Assembly (NCBI GenBank): GCA_048498995.1
Contig: JBEHWX010000057.1
Coordinates: 1 to 38,529 of the forward strand
Direction of reading: 5' to 3'
Origin: JBEHWX01 sp048498995
GTDB lineage: Bacteria > Bacteroidota > Ignavibacteria > OLB7
DNA length: 38,529 bases
Part shown: positions 7,269-15,800 of the stretch, in pieces
Layout: the number at the start of each line of letters is the position of its first letter
Position numbering within the stretch: the stretch's first letter is position 1
Translations under genes and position numbers: made by a program
Notes under the pieces: generated by a model
What the model was told of the DNA's origin: nothing
Databases searched by the model: none
Seen by the model: only the letters and a program-made list of their open reading frames with translations

Positions 7269-9149
7269 TCAGATCCAGACCTGCTCGATCAGTCGGGTGC
7301 GGGCCGCGCGTCGTGGGGGAGCGATCTCCTTCTTCTCGCACTCGTGCTCGTGGCGGAGATGCGCGTGCGTCTCCTGATAGCCGAGGAAACGCGCGGCCCC
7401 CTCGCTCCCCATGTAGCGCTCAAGGATCGAGGGATCGGTGCGGAGCAGATCGACCATGATCAGCGCATCCACGCAGTCGGCGAAGGCACTGTCGACATTG
7501 AAGCCGAGCACCGTGGCGCCCAGCTTCAGGTATTGCCGCAGGAGCACCGGCAGGCCACGTCCGTCCCCCTCGATATCGGTGATCGTCCACGCCACTTCCG
7601 ACTGTTCCATCGAGAGCATCGAGCATCCTTCCTCCGAGATCATCCTTGGATGATCTTCGCGCATCGGCGTGCGTGGTCGCGCCTGCCCGGCCAGCTCCGG
7701 CATGGCGTGGCGCCGCTCGAGATAGCGCCGCATAAGCTGTCGCGAGGCCGGGGCATACTCGCCGCTGATGCTCACCGGGCCGATCAGAATGCTGTAGCGC
7801 GGGTTGGCCGCCACGAACGCGCCGATCCCTTTCCAGAGGAGCATCAGCGGCGGATAGCTCCGCCGATATTCGGCGCGGACGAACGCGCGGCCGATCTCGA
7901 GCGCCGGCCGGAGCCGCTCCAGCAGCGCGGGGGAAAATTCGAAAAGTGTGCTGGTGTAGAGTCCCTCGGCGCCGAGCCTGGTCAGGATGATATCCACCTT
8001 GCAGAGACGATACGCTCCGGCCACCTGCTGACGCGCCGCGTCCCAGAGCACCAGGTGGATGTAATGCTCGTCGAACCGGTCGAGGTCGATCGCCTGTCCG
8101 GTCCCTTCGCCGACGGCGCGGAAGGTCTCCTCCCGCAGTCGGCCGATCTCGCGCAGGGTGCGGGGGAACTGCGAGGCGCGCCCCCAGAGCACGACGAGAT
8201 CGCCGCTCTCGATCAGGCGCTGCTCCTCCGGGAGCGCCGCGATCTCGCCGGCCAGCACCCATGCCTGATCCGGGCGGGCCGGCTCGTGGGGGCCGGCGGC
8301 CGCGCGGGGGGCGTTGGCTTCGCGTCGGTTGGCAAGGATGTAGACCCGGCTGCGGAGATATTCGACGATCCGCTCCGGGGAGCCGATCGCGGAGATCCGC
8401 TCGGCCGGGATGGCCTTGCCGATCACCAGGTCGATCGGCCTGCCGCGCCGCTTCAGCAGCGCGTGCGGGAGCAGCAGCGTGCGCAGCCGCGGGTGCATGA
8501 TCCCCGCTCCCTGAAACAGCCAGTCGTTCCTGCCGCCAACGAAGATCGGGAGCACCGCCGCGCCGCTCATCGTCGCCAGGCGCGCCACCGTCGGATTCCA
8601 GTCGGGATCGCTCACGCGGCGCTCGGCCACCGAAAGGCTGGAGACCTCTCCGGCCGGGAACACCACCAGCGCGCCGCCATCGGCCAGCCATCGCGCGGCC
8701 GCCCGCAGCGGCGCGATGTTGGCGCGCGAGGCGCTCTCGCCGCCGAAGGGATCGACGAAGATCATCTCGTCCCGCAGCTCCGGAATCCGCGCCAGCAGGT
8801 GATTGGCCATGATCTTCACGTCGGGGCGGATCTCCTTCAGGAGCCTTCCGATCGCCAGCCCCTCGACGGCGCCGAGCGGATGGTTGGCCACCACCAGGAG
8901 CGGTCCCGTGGCGGGAATGCGACGGCGATCCTCCTGGTCCACGCACGCCTCGATGCCGAGCTCGTCGAGCACGGCCGGGATGAACCCGCCGGGGCAGGCC
9001 ATGTCGCGCGCCGCCAGATAATGGCGCTGCAGACTCTTCAGGCCGAGCAGCCATTCGGCGGCGTCCTTCAGGGTGACCAGGGGCGGGCTGAGGAGGGGAG
9101 CGGGTACGGCCTCGTCGAGGGCCAGTGCATGGGCTTCCGGATGCATCAT
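7269..9149 (-). CDS. Bifunctional OlsF/GlsA-GlsB-like aminolipid acyltransferase
   Basis: This 626-residue fusion has an N-terminal PlsC-type lysophospholipid acyltransferase domain (about residues 30-270) with NHPLGAVEG (89-97) in place of the usual HxxxxD box and FPAGE (164-168) in place of FPEG. The C-terminal GNAT-like N-acyltransferase domain (about 330-520) has LEIGRAFVRAEYRR, typical of OlsB. The family makes acyloxyacyl aminolipids: the C-terminal half N-acylates ornithine or glycine and the N-terminal half adds a second acyl chain. Membrane association is likely. ATG 9149 was chosen because the frame upstream has only a TTG and no conserved sequence; the adjacent ATG 9146 is also possible. 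No strong Shine-Dalgarno sequence is seen. Which amino acid is acylated cannot be read from sequence. Confidence 0.8.
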   Translation of the reverse strand: MMHPEAHALALDEAVPAPLLSPPLVTLKDAAEWLLGLKSLQRHYLAARDMACPGGFIPAVLDELGIEACVDQEDRRRIPATGPLLVVANHPLGAVEGLAIGRLLKEIRPDVKIMANHLLARIPELRDEMIFVDPFGGESASRANIAPLRAAARWLADGGALVVFPAGEVSSLSVAERRVSDPDWNPTVARLATMSGAAVLPIFVGGRNDWLFQGAGIMHPRLRTLLLPHALLKRRGRPIDLVIGKAIPAERISAIGSPERIVEYLRSRVYILANRREANAPRAAAGPHEPARPDQAWVLAGEIAALPEEQRLIESGDLVVLWGRASQFPRTLREIGRLREETFRAVGEGTGQAIDLDRFDEHYIHLVLWDAARQQVAGAYRLCKVDIILTRLGAEGLYTSTLFEFSPALLERLRPALEIGRAFVRAEYRRSYPPLMLLWKGIGAFVAANPRYSILIGPVSISGEYAPASRQLMRRYLERRHAMPELAGQARPRTPMREDHPRMISEEGCSMLSMEQSEVAWTITDIEGDGRGLPVLLRQYLKLGATVLGFNVDSAFADCVDALIMVDLLRTDPSILERYMGSEGAARFLGYQETHAHLRHEHECEKKEIAPPRRAARTRLIEQVWI

Positions 9150-9704
9150 CTGCCGGTCGGCGTACGCGAAGTGATGAAGGATGGCGTATCCGCGACACAC
9201 GGCGCGTGTGCTCGCGGTGCATGTAGACGGTCGCAATCTCCGAACGGGGCATTACCGCCGTGTTACCGGGGCGATTAACAGACGATAACGTCCAACGGAT
9301 GCGGTGAGGGCGGTCGCGAAGGGGGCTGAATTGGGGGAGGAGAGGAGCGGCGCATGTCGAGCGGGGCGGGACGATAAGCGACGGCCCCGCCCTCATGCGA
9401 ATGAGAGCGGGGCCGAAGAGTGCCCGGCGGCGGGAGATAACCCATATCACGTATCACACCTCCCGTCGCCCGGCGCGAGCGTCATCCGCGGCGGATCGTC
9501 GATGCCCGCGCTCGAGGCGCGGTATACGATTCGATCGCCGCGGCCGGCGTAACCGGCGCGTGGCGCGCCGTTATCCGGTCGAGGACAAAGCTACCGCGAT
9601 CGTTCCCGGCGGACGTAGGACGATTCGTGGGTTCATCGGTGCTTTCGCCATCGGCGCCATATGCAAGAGAGAGTGGGCGGCGTCGGCCGTGAAATGAGTC
9701 CGGT
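9150..9704. other. 555-bp intergenic region with a complex hairpin
   Basis: It lies between the AraC gene end (9705) and the acyltransferase start, both on the minus strand. It contains the hairpin 9382-9415. No convincing gene is seen. A 60-codon minus-strand frame ending at 9275 is Pro/Arg/Ser-rich and lacks a ribosome-binding site. Confidence 0.5.
9382..9415. terminator. Two-tier perfect hairpin
   Basis: CGGCCCCGC (9382-9390) pairs with GCGGGGCCG (9407-9415), and inside it CTCAT (9392-9396) pairs with ATGAG (9401-9405) around a GCGA tetraloop. Only one unpaired base lies on each side. It could end the AraC transcript, 290 nt away, or act as a leader element of the acyltransferase mRNA. 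The sequence does not decide. Confidence 0.4.
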
Positions 9705-10586
9705 TCAGACGTGGCGTTTGCGGGAGGAGTCGCGGAACTCCTGCGGGGATGCGCCGGTGTGGCGACGGAAGAAGCGGGTGAAATAGGAGGGATCCTCGTA
9801 GTTGAGCCGGAAGGCGATCTCCTTCACGCTCAGCTCCGTGTGGAACAGAAGCCGCTTGGCCTCCAGCACGATCCGCTCGTGCAGCAGGTCGCCGATCGTC
9901 CGGCCGAGCACCTTGCGCACCGTGCTGTTGAGGTGATTCTGCGAGACGCTCAGCATCTCGGCATAGGCGCCCGAGGCATGGACCGTGGTGAAATGCTCCT
10001 CGATCAGCGTGCGGAGCCGTCCGATCAGCTCGGTGGCGGGGCTCGTCTCCGGCGTCTCCGGCGCCGCCGCGTCGTGGCTCCGGCGCGCGTGCAGCAGGAG
10101 CACGTTCAGGTAGGCGCGGAGCATCTCCTCGCGGTGCGGGCGGTCCCGGCCGATCTCCTCCTCGATCATCCCGATCGTCTCCAGAAACGGCGCCGCCTCC
10201 TCGCGGCTCAGGTGAAGCACCGGCATCCTCGAATGCTGGCCCACGAACGGCAGCTCGGTGTAGATCCTGTCGCGGCCGAGCGCCACCGCGTAGAACTCGG
10301 CGGTGAAGAGGATGATGTAGCCGTGCGAATCGGGGGAGCGGCGGAGCTGGTGCACCTGGCCCGGGGCCACGAAGTGCACCGAGTGTTCGGCGATCGGATA
10401 GGAGCGGAAGTCGATGTCGTGCTCGCCGCTTCCCTGCTCGAACAGGAAGATCTCGAAGTAGTTGTGACGATGCGGTCGCCCCGGATCGTAGCCGCCGTCG
10501 GAGCGCTCGAGCCGGAGAAAGCGGAACGGCATCGACAGGTCGTCGCCGCGCGAAAGATCGTAGGAAGGGATCGTCTGTTCGTTCAT
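9705..10586 (-). CDS. AraC/XylS-family transcriptional regulator
   Basis: This 293-residue protein has an N-terminal cupin-like sensing domain (about 15-150; PHRHNYFEIFLFEQGSGEH and PGQVHQL are typical beta-barrel residues). A C-terminal AraC domain with two helix-turn-helices covers about 195-290, ending in the family signature IAFRLNYEDPSYFTRFFRRHTGASPQEFR. ATG 10586 is preferred; an in-frame GTG lies two codons upstream. The ligand is unknown. It lies upstream of, and in the same direction as, the acyltransferase but 555 nt away, so control of that gene is possible, not shown. A TATATTG element and a small palindrome lie about 50-75 nt upstream. Confidence 0.9.
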   Translation of the reverse strand: MNEQTIPSYDLSRGDDLSMPFRFLRLERSDGGYDPGRPHRHNYFEIFLFEQGSGEHDIDFRSYPIAEHSVHFVAPGQVHQLRRSPDSHGYIILFTAEFYAVALGRDRIYTELPFVGQHSRMPVLHLSREEAAPFLETIGMIEEEIGRDRPHREEMLRAYLNVLLLHARRSHDAAAPETPETSPATELIGRLRTLIEEHFTTVHASGAYAEMLSVSQNHLNSTVRKVLGRTIGDLLHERIVLEAKRLLFHTELSVKEIAFRLNYEDPSYFTRFFRRHTGASPQEFRDSSRKRHV

Positions 10587-10635
10587 CGTCACGGGTCGGG
10601 CTGATGGGCTCGCCGGGTCGGCGGTCCCGTCCGGT

Positions 10636-10661
10636 CAATATAGCTCGCCACGGGGCGTGGC
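10636..10661 (-). promoter_or_regulatory. Candidate promoter and operator of the AraC gene
   Basis: On the minus strand TATATTG (10642-10636) lies 50 nt before the start codon and resembles the -7 box. Next to it the palindrome GCCACG-GGG-CGTGGC (10647-10661) lies where a regulator could block the polymerase. Autoregulation would be an inference. Confidence 0.35.
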
Positions 10662-10703
10662 CATCGAACGGATGCCGCGGGCGGAGAGCGCGCCGGTCGG
10701 CGC

Positions 10704-10763
10704 CGGCGTACCCGCCGCCGGTGTACCCGCCGCCGGTGTACCCGCCACCGGCGTACCCGCCTT
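10704..10763. repeat. 15-bp tandem repeat, four copies
   Basis: Units at 10704-10718, 10719-10733, 10734-10748 and 10749-10763 follow the consensus CGGYGTACCCGCCGC with few changes. It is in phase with codons on both strands (GVPAA or AGTPA), but the surrounding frames have no other gene features, so it is most likely an intergenic minisatellite upstream of the AraC gene. Confidence 0.8.
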
Positions 10764-10786
10764 GTGGGGCGGGGGGCTGAACGACG

Positions 10787-10820
10787 AACGGAGCGGGCCC
10801 AGCGTCGGACCCGCTCCGTT
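10787..10820 (-). terminator. Second hairpin behind Asp-box gene
   Basis: AACGGAGCGGG (10787-10797) pairs perfectly with CCCGCTCCGTT (10810-10820) over 11 bp with a 12-nt loop. It lies 38 bp beyond the first hairpin and may be a backup terminator. No long T-run is present. Confidence 0.45.
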
Positions 10821-10857
10821 CTCGTTCTTCGGTGCATCCGGCCTCAGCTCCAAGACC

Positions 10858-10891
10858 CCGGAGCCCGCCGTAACCTGTCGGCGGGCTCCGG
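10858..10891 (-). terminator. 13-bp hairpin terminator of Asp-box gene
   Basis: CCGGAGCCCGCCG (10858-10870) pairs perfectly with CGGCGGGCTCCGG (10879-10891) with an 8-nt loop, 53 nt past the stop of the gene ending at 10944. A weak TCTT follows on the minus strand. Confidence 0.65.
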
Positions 10892-10943
10892 AATCAGGAG
10901 TGTTCCGGACCTCGGAATCATCATTGTCGACACGATCCCGGTA

Positions 10944-12233
10944 TCAGCGGGAGACGGTCACCATCCGCGTGGTCACCACGCCGTCGCGCACCAGGCGGAC
11001 CAGATAGGTGCCGCTCGATGCCGGCTGGAACGACCGGCGGAGCGTTCCGGCGCCGTGCTGTTCGCCGTCGATGAGGGTGGCCACCCGCTGGCCGAGCTGC
11101 GAATAGACCTCCAGCGTGATCGTCGCCGCGCGGTCGAGCTCGACGGTGATCGCGCACTGCTCCGTGGCCGGGTTCGGCGTCACCGACAGGCGCGCCACGC
11201 GGCCGGCCGAGATCTCCTCATCGGCCGACTCCCCGACGGAGCTGGTGAGGGTGCGCCGGCGCAGGATCATGCTCCCGGCGCCGACGGCGTAGACATTGCT
11301 GCCGGCGCCGTGAACCGAGGCCAGCGCGAGGTTGCTCTGCGAGAACTCCAGCCCCCAGCTGTCGCCGCCGTCGCTCGTCTTCATGATCAGTCCGTCGGTG
11401 CCGGCCACGGCGTAGCCGGTGCGCCCGTCGACGAAGTAGACGGCGGTATACGGCTTGACGTAGCCGGTCGGCGACGGCGTCCAGGTGGTGCCGCCGTTGA
11501 TCGTCTTCAGGATGCCCCCCATGCCGCAGGCCATGTAGCCGGTGTCGGCGGTGACGAACTGCATCCCGTTCGGGTAGGTCGGGGAGTTGGTCTCGTAGGA
11601 GGTCCAGGCGGAGCCGCCGTTGGTGCTCCGGAGCACGACGCCCCGGTTGCCGCTGACGCCGGCGACCGACACGTTCTGCGCGTCGAGCGCCCAGACGCAG
11701 TAGTACTCCACGTCCGTCTGATTCTGGAGCGTGGTCCAGTGGGCGCCGCCGTCGGTGGTTTTGAGCACCACTCCCTTCTGCGCCGATCCGCGGTCGCCGC
11801 CGGCGGCGAACCCGAGATCGTTGTCGAGGAAGTGGACCGACGTGAGGCGGCTGGTGGTTCCGGAGGTCTGCATCGTCCAGTTGGCTCCCTGGTCGGTGCT
11901 CTTGAAAATCTGTCCGGAGCCGTCGACGGCATAGCCGGTCTCCGGCGTCGGGAAATGAATCGCGTAGATCTCGCCGGCAGAGGTCGGAACCTTTGCCGCC
12001 TGCCAGGTATCGCCGCCGTTGGTGGTCATCATCAACGTGCGGTATCCTCCCACGTATCCGGTGGTCGGGGAGACGAAGAAGACCGTGTTGAACCTGCTGG
12101 CCTGAGACGTCACATTCTGCATGCTCCATTGCGCCTGCTGCGCCTGGACCGGCGTCCGGAACGCGCCGATCATGAGCGCGACGAGCAGCACGGGCCAGCC
12201 CGCATGCATCGGTCGTACCTGATGATTCATCAT
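10944..12233 (-). CDS. Asp-box (YCF48-like) secreted protein with T9SS sorting domain
   Basis: The 429-residue protein starts at ATG 12233 (the adjacent ATG 12230 is also possible). A signal peptide follows (PVLLVALMIGAFRTPVQA, cleavage near residue 31). Six Asp-box blades are visible (TTNGGDTW, KSTDQGANW, KTTDGGAHW, RSTNGGSAW, KTINGGTTW, KTSDGGDSW) with GYAVDG/GYAVAG strands between them, the YCF48/BNR propeller pattern. Residues 349-429 form a sorting domain (SVTPNPATEQ, YSQLGQRV, GTYLVRLV, final R). It is distant from the three-copy array in sequence but has the same architecture. It appears to be a single-gene unit with two hairpins behind it. Its function is unknown beyond export by T9SS. 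Confidence 0.9.
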   Translation of the reverse strand: MMNHQVRPMHAGWPVLLVALMIGAFRTPVQAQQAQWSMQNVTSQASRFNTVFFVSPTTGYVGGYRTLMMTTNGGDTWQAAKVPTSAGEIYAIHFPTPETGYAVDGSGQIFKSTDQGANWTMQTSGTTSRLTSVHFLDNDLGFAAGGDRGSAQKGVVLKTTDGGAHWTTLQNQTDVEYYCVWALDAQNVSVAGVSGNRGVVLRSTNGGSAWTSYETNSPTYPNGMQFVTADTGYMACGMGGILKTINGGTTWTPSPTGYVKPYTAVYFVDGRTGYAVAGTDGLIMKTSDGGDSWGLEFSQSNLALASVHGAGSNVYAVGAGSMILRRRTLTSSVGESADEEISAGRVARLSVTPNPATEQCAITVELDRAATITLEVYSQLGQRVATLIDGEQHGAGTLRRSFQPASSGTYLVRLVRDGVVTTRMVTVSR

Positions 12234-13045
12234 GGTAAGTGTGTTTGGGTGTAGGAATGGGAGTGAGTATTGTGGACGCCACCGGGCATGCCGGTGAGCG
12301 GGAGAACGTCCTGCGCTGGCGTGCCGCGGGCGACGGGGGATGATGACGAGTCCTTCCATGGGATCTCGAATGCGGCTGAGCCCGTCGGCCGGCTGCCGAC
12401 GAGCGAATGGGATCCCGACCTCACGGAGACGGGCGGCTCGTGTGGACCCGTGAGGAGGGAGGCGTCGGGCCGCCCGCGCCGTTCAGGGGAAAACGGGAGG
12501 TCGAAGCCCGGCCGGCACGACGGAGGGTGTGGTCGAATCCGTCGAAGAGAGCTCTGCGTCGTAGCGGTCGCTCCAGATCGTGCCTGGCCCAACAACGGAT
12601 CGGGGGGAGAAAAGGTTAGCGGACGTGAAAAGATTTTTTTCATCGCCGGGCGGGACCTCGTTCGTTCCTCGTTGCCCGCGCGCGATCGACCTCTGATCGC
12701 CCGTGAAATCGCGGGAAAACGATGCTCGAGCCGGCTTTTCCTCTCCTCGAACTGGTGCCGCCGGCTCCCTGGATGCACATTACGACCGCCGGAGATGTCC
12801 GGTCGTCGCGGGAATTCCAAAATTCGTCCCCGTATCCCTCCCGTTTGCCGTCGGAGCGCCCGGAAGCGCCGGCCGGATTCGACCGGCGACCGGCGCCGAG
12901 GGACGGCGGCGGCGATCGGCGCTGTTCCTATTGCTCCGGATCAGGTAGATTTCCCGGTACGTTACAGAGCCGGCGGGGTGTGTCTCTTCTCCAAATGTCC
13001 TCGGACCGGACTCGTCGCATATTCTCTTCCGGAGCGCATCCTTCC
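12234..13045. other. 812-bp intergenic region between divergent genes
   Basis: It separates a minus-strand Asp-box gene and a plus-strand lipoprotein gene, so it should carry both promoters; none is clear. An 8-bp stem occurs at 12419-12426 with 12448-12455. A T7 run near 12634-12640 follows GTGAAAAGA and could form a small A/T hairpin. No gene is supported; the frames across it are Arg/Pro-rich. Confidence 0.5.
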
Positions 13046-13606
13046 ATGAAGATCTCGATTGCCATTCTCCCCCTGCTTGCCACGCTGGCGCTCGTCGGCT
13101 GCGATCCGGCCGACGACGGCCCGGTTACCCCTCCCGGCCGGCTTACTCACGTTCTGGTCGACGACTGGTCGTTCGAGACCAACGGCAAGCCCTACACGTT
13201 CGGCTGGGGGATCTCCGATACCGCGCACTCCGGCGTGGTGACCGGCGCTCCCGAGGGGGGCGGCACCTACGCGCTCAAGCTGGAGGCGGTCTGGTCGCCG
13301 CCGGAGTTCGCCGAGACCCGCATCCTGGCCTCGCCCGGCAAGCATCGCTACGACCTGAGCTTCTATGCCCGGACCGAGGGAGCGGCTCAGGGCGGGGGAG
13401 CGCAGCTGATCGTCCAGGGGAACGGCACCACCGTCAACGGCAAGCTGATCCCGGTGAAGGATACCGTCTGGACGCGCTATACCCTCACCGACACGCTCAC
13501 CGCCGCCAGCGGCGACACCCTCACGCTCCGGCTCTTCGCTCCCCCCACCGAGCTGGCCACCGGACGGACCTATTACGATCTGATCCGGCTCGACGTCGAA
13601 CAGTAA
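13046..13606 (+). CDS. Lipoprotein with jelly-roll (CBM-like) domain
   Basis: ATG 13046 has GGAG about 12 nt upstream and opens a lipoprotein signal peptide ending LALVGC (Cys19), so the protein should be lipid-anchored. The remaining residues of this 186-residue protein look like a carbohydrate-binding-module jelly roll: an early DDWSFETNGKPYTFGWGI strand, YALKLEAVW, RYDLSFYART and a closing YYDLIRLDVEQ. That order (W/F at the start, YDLIRLD at the end) is common in CBM- or galactose-binding-like folds. The sugar ligand is unknown. It is followed after 52 nt by another lipoprotein and may share its transcript. A longer upstream frame exists but lacks a signal peptide. Confidence 0.8.
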   Translation: MKISIAILPLLATLALVGCDPADDGPVTPPGRLTHVLVDDWSFETNGKPYTFGWGISDTAHSGVVTGAPEGGGTYALKLEAVWSPPEFAETRILASPGKHRYDLSFYARTEGAAQGGGAQLIVQGNGTTVNGKLIPVKDTVWTRYTLTDTLTAASGDTLTLRLFAPPTELATGRTYYDLIRLDVEQ

Positions 13607-13658
13607 TCCTCGGCGGGAACAACCTCAACCCTCGAACGCAGCATTGGGAGCGATCACC

Positions 13659-14150
13659 ATGAGATTCATATCCTTCATCGCCGGAGCGGTTCTGATCGTC
13701 ACGGCCGGATGTCGCTATCAGACCATAGATCCCTCGCCGAGGCCGCCGGTATCCTCGTCGACCGAGAAGCTCACGATCGAACAGAGGACCTCCTACGGCA
13801 TGTGCATGGGCTATTGCCGCCGGCAGATCACCATCACCCAGGACTCGGTGGTCTTCGTGAAGAAAGCGTGGGGACGGGGTGCCGGCCAGGATCTGCCGGA
13901 CAGCGTCTTCACCGGAACGATCTCGCCCGCCGAGTGGAACGCGCTGGTCGCCGCCGCCGATCAGGCCTCGATCATGGGGCTCGACTCAGTGATCGGCTGT
14001 CCCGACTGCGCCGATGGAGGCGCCGAATACGTGAAGCTGACCCGCGGCGGCCAGACCGGGAAGATCACCTTCGATGCCGGGGCATCGGTCCCACGCATCC
14101 AGACGCTGCTGGACCGGGTGCGCGCGATCCGCGCCCGCTTCGAGCACTGA
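13659..14150 (+). CDS. Small lipoprotein, DUF6438-like
   Basis: ATG 13659 has GGGAG about 9 nt upstream. The signal peptide ends IVTAGC with lipobox Cys18. The 163-residue protein has the general layout of DUF6438 proteins: an early strand with Cys (YGMCMGYCRRQITITQDS), a G-rich middle, the helix ISPAEWNALVAAAD, a Cys pair (GCPDC), a TRGGQTGKITFD strand and a final helix RIQTLLDRVRAIRARF. The domain's function is unknown, and I place it from pattern memory only. It is probably co-transcribed with the lipoprotein before it, and a hairpin at 14308-14341 follows. Confidence 0.72.
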   Translation: MRFISFIAGAVLIVTAGCRYQTIDPSPRPPVSSSTEKLTIEQRTSYGMCMGYCRRQITITQDSVVFVKKAWGRGAGQDLPDSVFTGTISPAEWNALVAAADQASIMGLDSVIGCPDCADGGAEYVKLTRGGQTGKITFDAGASVPRIQTLLDRVRAIRARFEH

Positions 14151-14179
14151 CCTCGATACGTTCCGGGATGCCGGCCATT

Positions 14180-14215
14180 GACAATGGAGGTCCCGGCGAC
14201 AATGGAGGCCCCGGC
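14180..14215. repeat. 18-bp tandem duplication
   Basis: GACAATGGAGGTCCCGGC (14180-14197) is repeated with one change at 14198-14215. It is intergenic, between the lipoprotein stop and its hairpin. Confidence 0.7.
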
Positions 14216-14307
14216 TCGCACGTCGTTACTGCGGAGCGTCCGCTGAACCGGTGAGACGCGCGACAGATTCCCCGCGGGACATTCCCCGATGTTCCGCCGT
14301 CCGTGCC

Positions 14308-14341
14308 GAAGAGCCGGGGTCGTTCATGATCCCGGCTCTTC
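14308..14341 (+). terminator. 11-bp hairpin after lipoprotein pair
   Basis: GAAGAGCCGGG (14308-14318) pairs perfectly with CCCGGCTCTTC (14331-14341), loop 12 nt, 72 nt before the ferredoxin start. It is the likely end of the lipoprotein transcript, with no strong T-run. Confidence 0.55.
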
Positions 14342-14413
14342 CTATGTTTGCCCCCGGCGATGAGCTCGCCCATGCCCTCGGGCATGTAACGGTACCATCA
14401 ATGGAGGGTGACG

Positions 14414-14770
14414 ATGACCTGGGTTATCACGCGGCTGTGCACCGATTGTCAGGATACCTCGTGCGTGAACGTGTGTCCGGTCGACTGCATCTACGGACTG
14501 AAGCAGGAGGATCCGAGCTATCGCCGGCAGCTGTATATCGATCCGTCCGAGTGCATCGACTGCGGGGCCTGCGAGCCGGAGTGTCCGTGGATGGCGATCT
14601 TCGAGGATGCGATGGTACCCGATATGTTTGGTCCCGATACCGACATGAACGCGCGCGTGTTCGATGATCATCCGAAGGGTGATTTCACGAACCATCCCAC
14701 GCCGCTGCGGGAGTCTCCGACGCCGGACGAGGTGAAGGAGAACGATGCGAAGTGGGGGCTTGTCCGCTGA
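14414..14770 (+). CDS. fdxA: 7Fe ferredoxin ([3Fe-4S][4Fe-4S], FdxA-like)
   Basis: ATG 14414 follows GGAGG at ideal distance; an in-frame GTG six bases upstream is less likely. The 118-residue protein matches the Azotobacter FdI-type pattern: C9, C12, C17, C21-P and C25 near the N-terminus, and ECIDCGACEPECP for the second cluster. In the family C9, C17 and the last motif Cys hold the 3Fe cluster and the others the 4Fe cluster. It is a small soluble cytoplasmic electron carrier. The C-terminal 50 residues are acidic and extend past the core, as in other FdxA proteins. No partner enzyme is encoded nearby. Confidence 0.92.
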   Translation: MTWVITRLCTDCQDTSCVNVCPVDCIYGLKQEDPSYRRQLYIDPSECIDCGACEPECPWMAIFEDAMVPDMFGPDTDMNARVFDDHPKGDFTNHPTPLRESPTPDEVKENDAKWGLVR

Positions 14771-14915
14771 GGCGAGTCCCGGCCGGGATGCGGTGCCCGC
14801 GCGCGGCCCATGCCGCTCGGAGGGGGGGCATCGGCGGCCATGGCGGACGATCGGGAATTCCGGAGCAACGAACATCGCCCCGGCACGGGAGCGATCCGAA
14901 CAAGGAGCAACCTAC

Positions 14916-15152
14916 ATGGCAGCACGAAACAGCGACGGGCGCGGAGGCGTTCGTCTCGGCCCCTGGATCGTCGGGATCGGATTCGCGATTCTCGGCGGAG
15001 CATATGTCTATCGCGCCCTGACCAATGCGGCGCGCAGGCGTGAGGAATGGGATCCGTCGATGACCTACGACGAGCCAGACATCGTCGACGAGGCGTCGAT
15101 GGAATCCTTCCCGGCCAGCGATCCTCCCTCCTGGATCTATCGGGAGCAGTGA
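14916..15152 (+). CDS. 78-residue single-span membrane protein with ESFPASDPPSW motif
   Basis: ATG 14916 has AAGGAG about 9 nt upstream. One membrane segment (about 14-35, PWIVGIGFAILGGAYVYRAL) is followed by a basic patch (ARRRE) and an acidic tail containing SMESFPASDPPSW (61-73). From memory this tail motif recurs at the C-terminus of many small uncharacterised bacterial proteins, which argues that the gene is real. Positive-inside reasoning would put the tail in the cytoplasm. The function is unknown. Confidence 0.8.
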   Translation: MAARNSDGRGGVRLGPWIVGIGFAILGGAYVYRALTNAARRREEWDPSMTYDEPDIVDEASMESFPASDPPSWIYREQ

Positions 15153-15800
15153 GCGGCATGCGGCGGGCGCCCCGACGCCGTATCGGCCCTCGGGGCAGCC
15201 CTCCGAACGCTCGCCATCGATTCCTTCCCCGCCTCGAAGTCCGGACGCGGACGCCGCTACTTGCATCATTCCGTTCCGGGGAATATCTTGGCCCCGCACT
15301 GACGATCGGACACCTCGACTCGTTGAACAGCCCCCGTTTCTGATCTTCCCCCGACTGACTTCTCTTCGTTGCGCATAATGCCGCTCCGGCATCGCGCCAT
15401 TCCGGTATCGTGCCCGCGTGGTCGATCTCGCCCACCTGCGAGCGGACCCTTCCATCGTCCCCACGCGTTCACATGCCCGCGCCGCTTTCCGTCGCCCGGG
15501 ACCTTCCCGTCCCGGCCGGAGAAGCCGACCGAGCCACGTAGTTCCGCCGCCAAGCGCGGCCGCATTTCCGACGACGACAGCATATTCCGAGAGCATAGTT
15601 CCGAGACGACATCCGGCGGCATGAGGCCCGAGGGTGCGCTTTCTGGCATCCCTTCCTCCAACGTGTGAGTTCCCCACTCACCTCCGGGCCGATCATCCCA
15701 TCGATCCTCCGCCGGATCGACCCGTCGCAATGACCGGGTCAGCACGGCCGGTTCCATTCCCGGAGCCATCCGCCGTATCCGCATTTGCAGGAGAACCCTC
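15153..15800. other. 648-bp intergenic region upstream of envelope cluster
   Basis: No gene, tRNA or clear hairpin terminator is seen. Its frames give Pro/Arg/Ser-rich translations on both strands. It must contain the promoter for the cluster starting at 15801, but I cannot point to it. Confidence 0.5.

Larger units (their letters stand above)
10587..10943. other. 357-bp intergenic region
   Basis: It holds, from left to right, the AraC promoter element, the 15-bp tandem repeat (10704-10763) and two long hairpins (10787-10820, 10858-10891) behind the gene ending at 10944. No gene is supported. Confidence 0.6.

Noticed and set aside
7344..9278. 644-codon plus-strand frame
   Set aside because: It is antisense to the acyltransferase gene, whose catalytic motifs are intact; the plus-strand translation is His/Arg/Glu-rich noise.
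9275..9457. Possible 60-codon leader peptide before the acyltransferase gene
   Set aside because: Pro/Arg/Ser-rich, no Shine-Dalgarno sequence, and it spans the two-tier hairpin; a leader-peptide attenuator cannot be supported.
10635..10853. Minus-strand frame encoding AGTPA repeats
   Set aside because: It arises from the 15-bp minisatellite and a hairpin arm; there is no start context and no conserved flank.
10764..12254. 496-codon plus-strand frame
   Set aside because: It is antisense to the Asp-box gene at 10944-12233, which has a signal peptide, six Asp boxes and a sorting domain.
12230..12820. 196-codon minus-strand frame extending the Asp-box gene region
   Set aside because: It is in a different frame from the gene, has no signal peptide, and its composition is random for GC-rich DNA.
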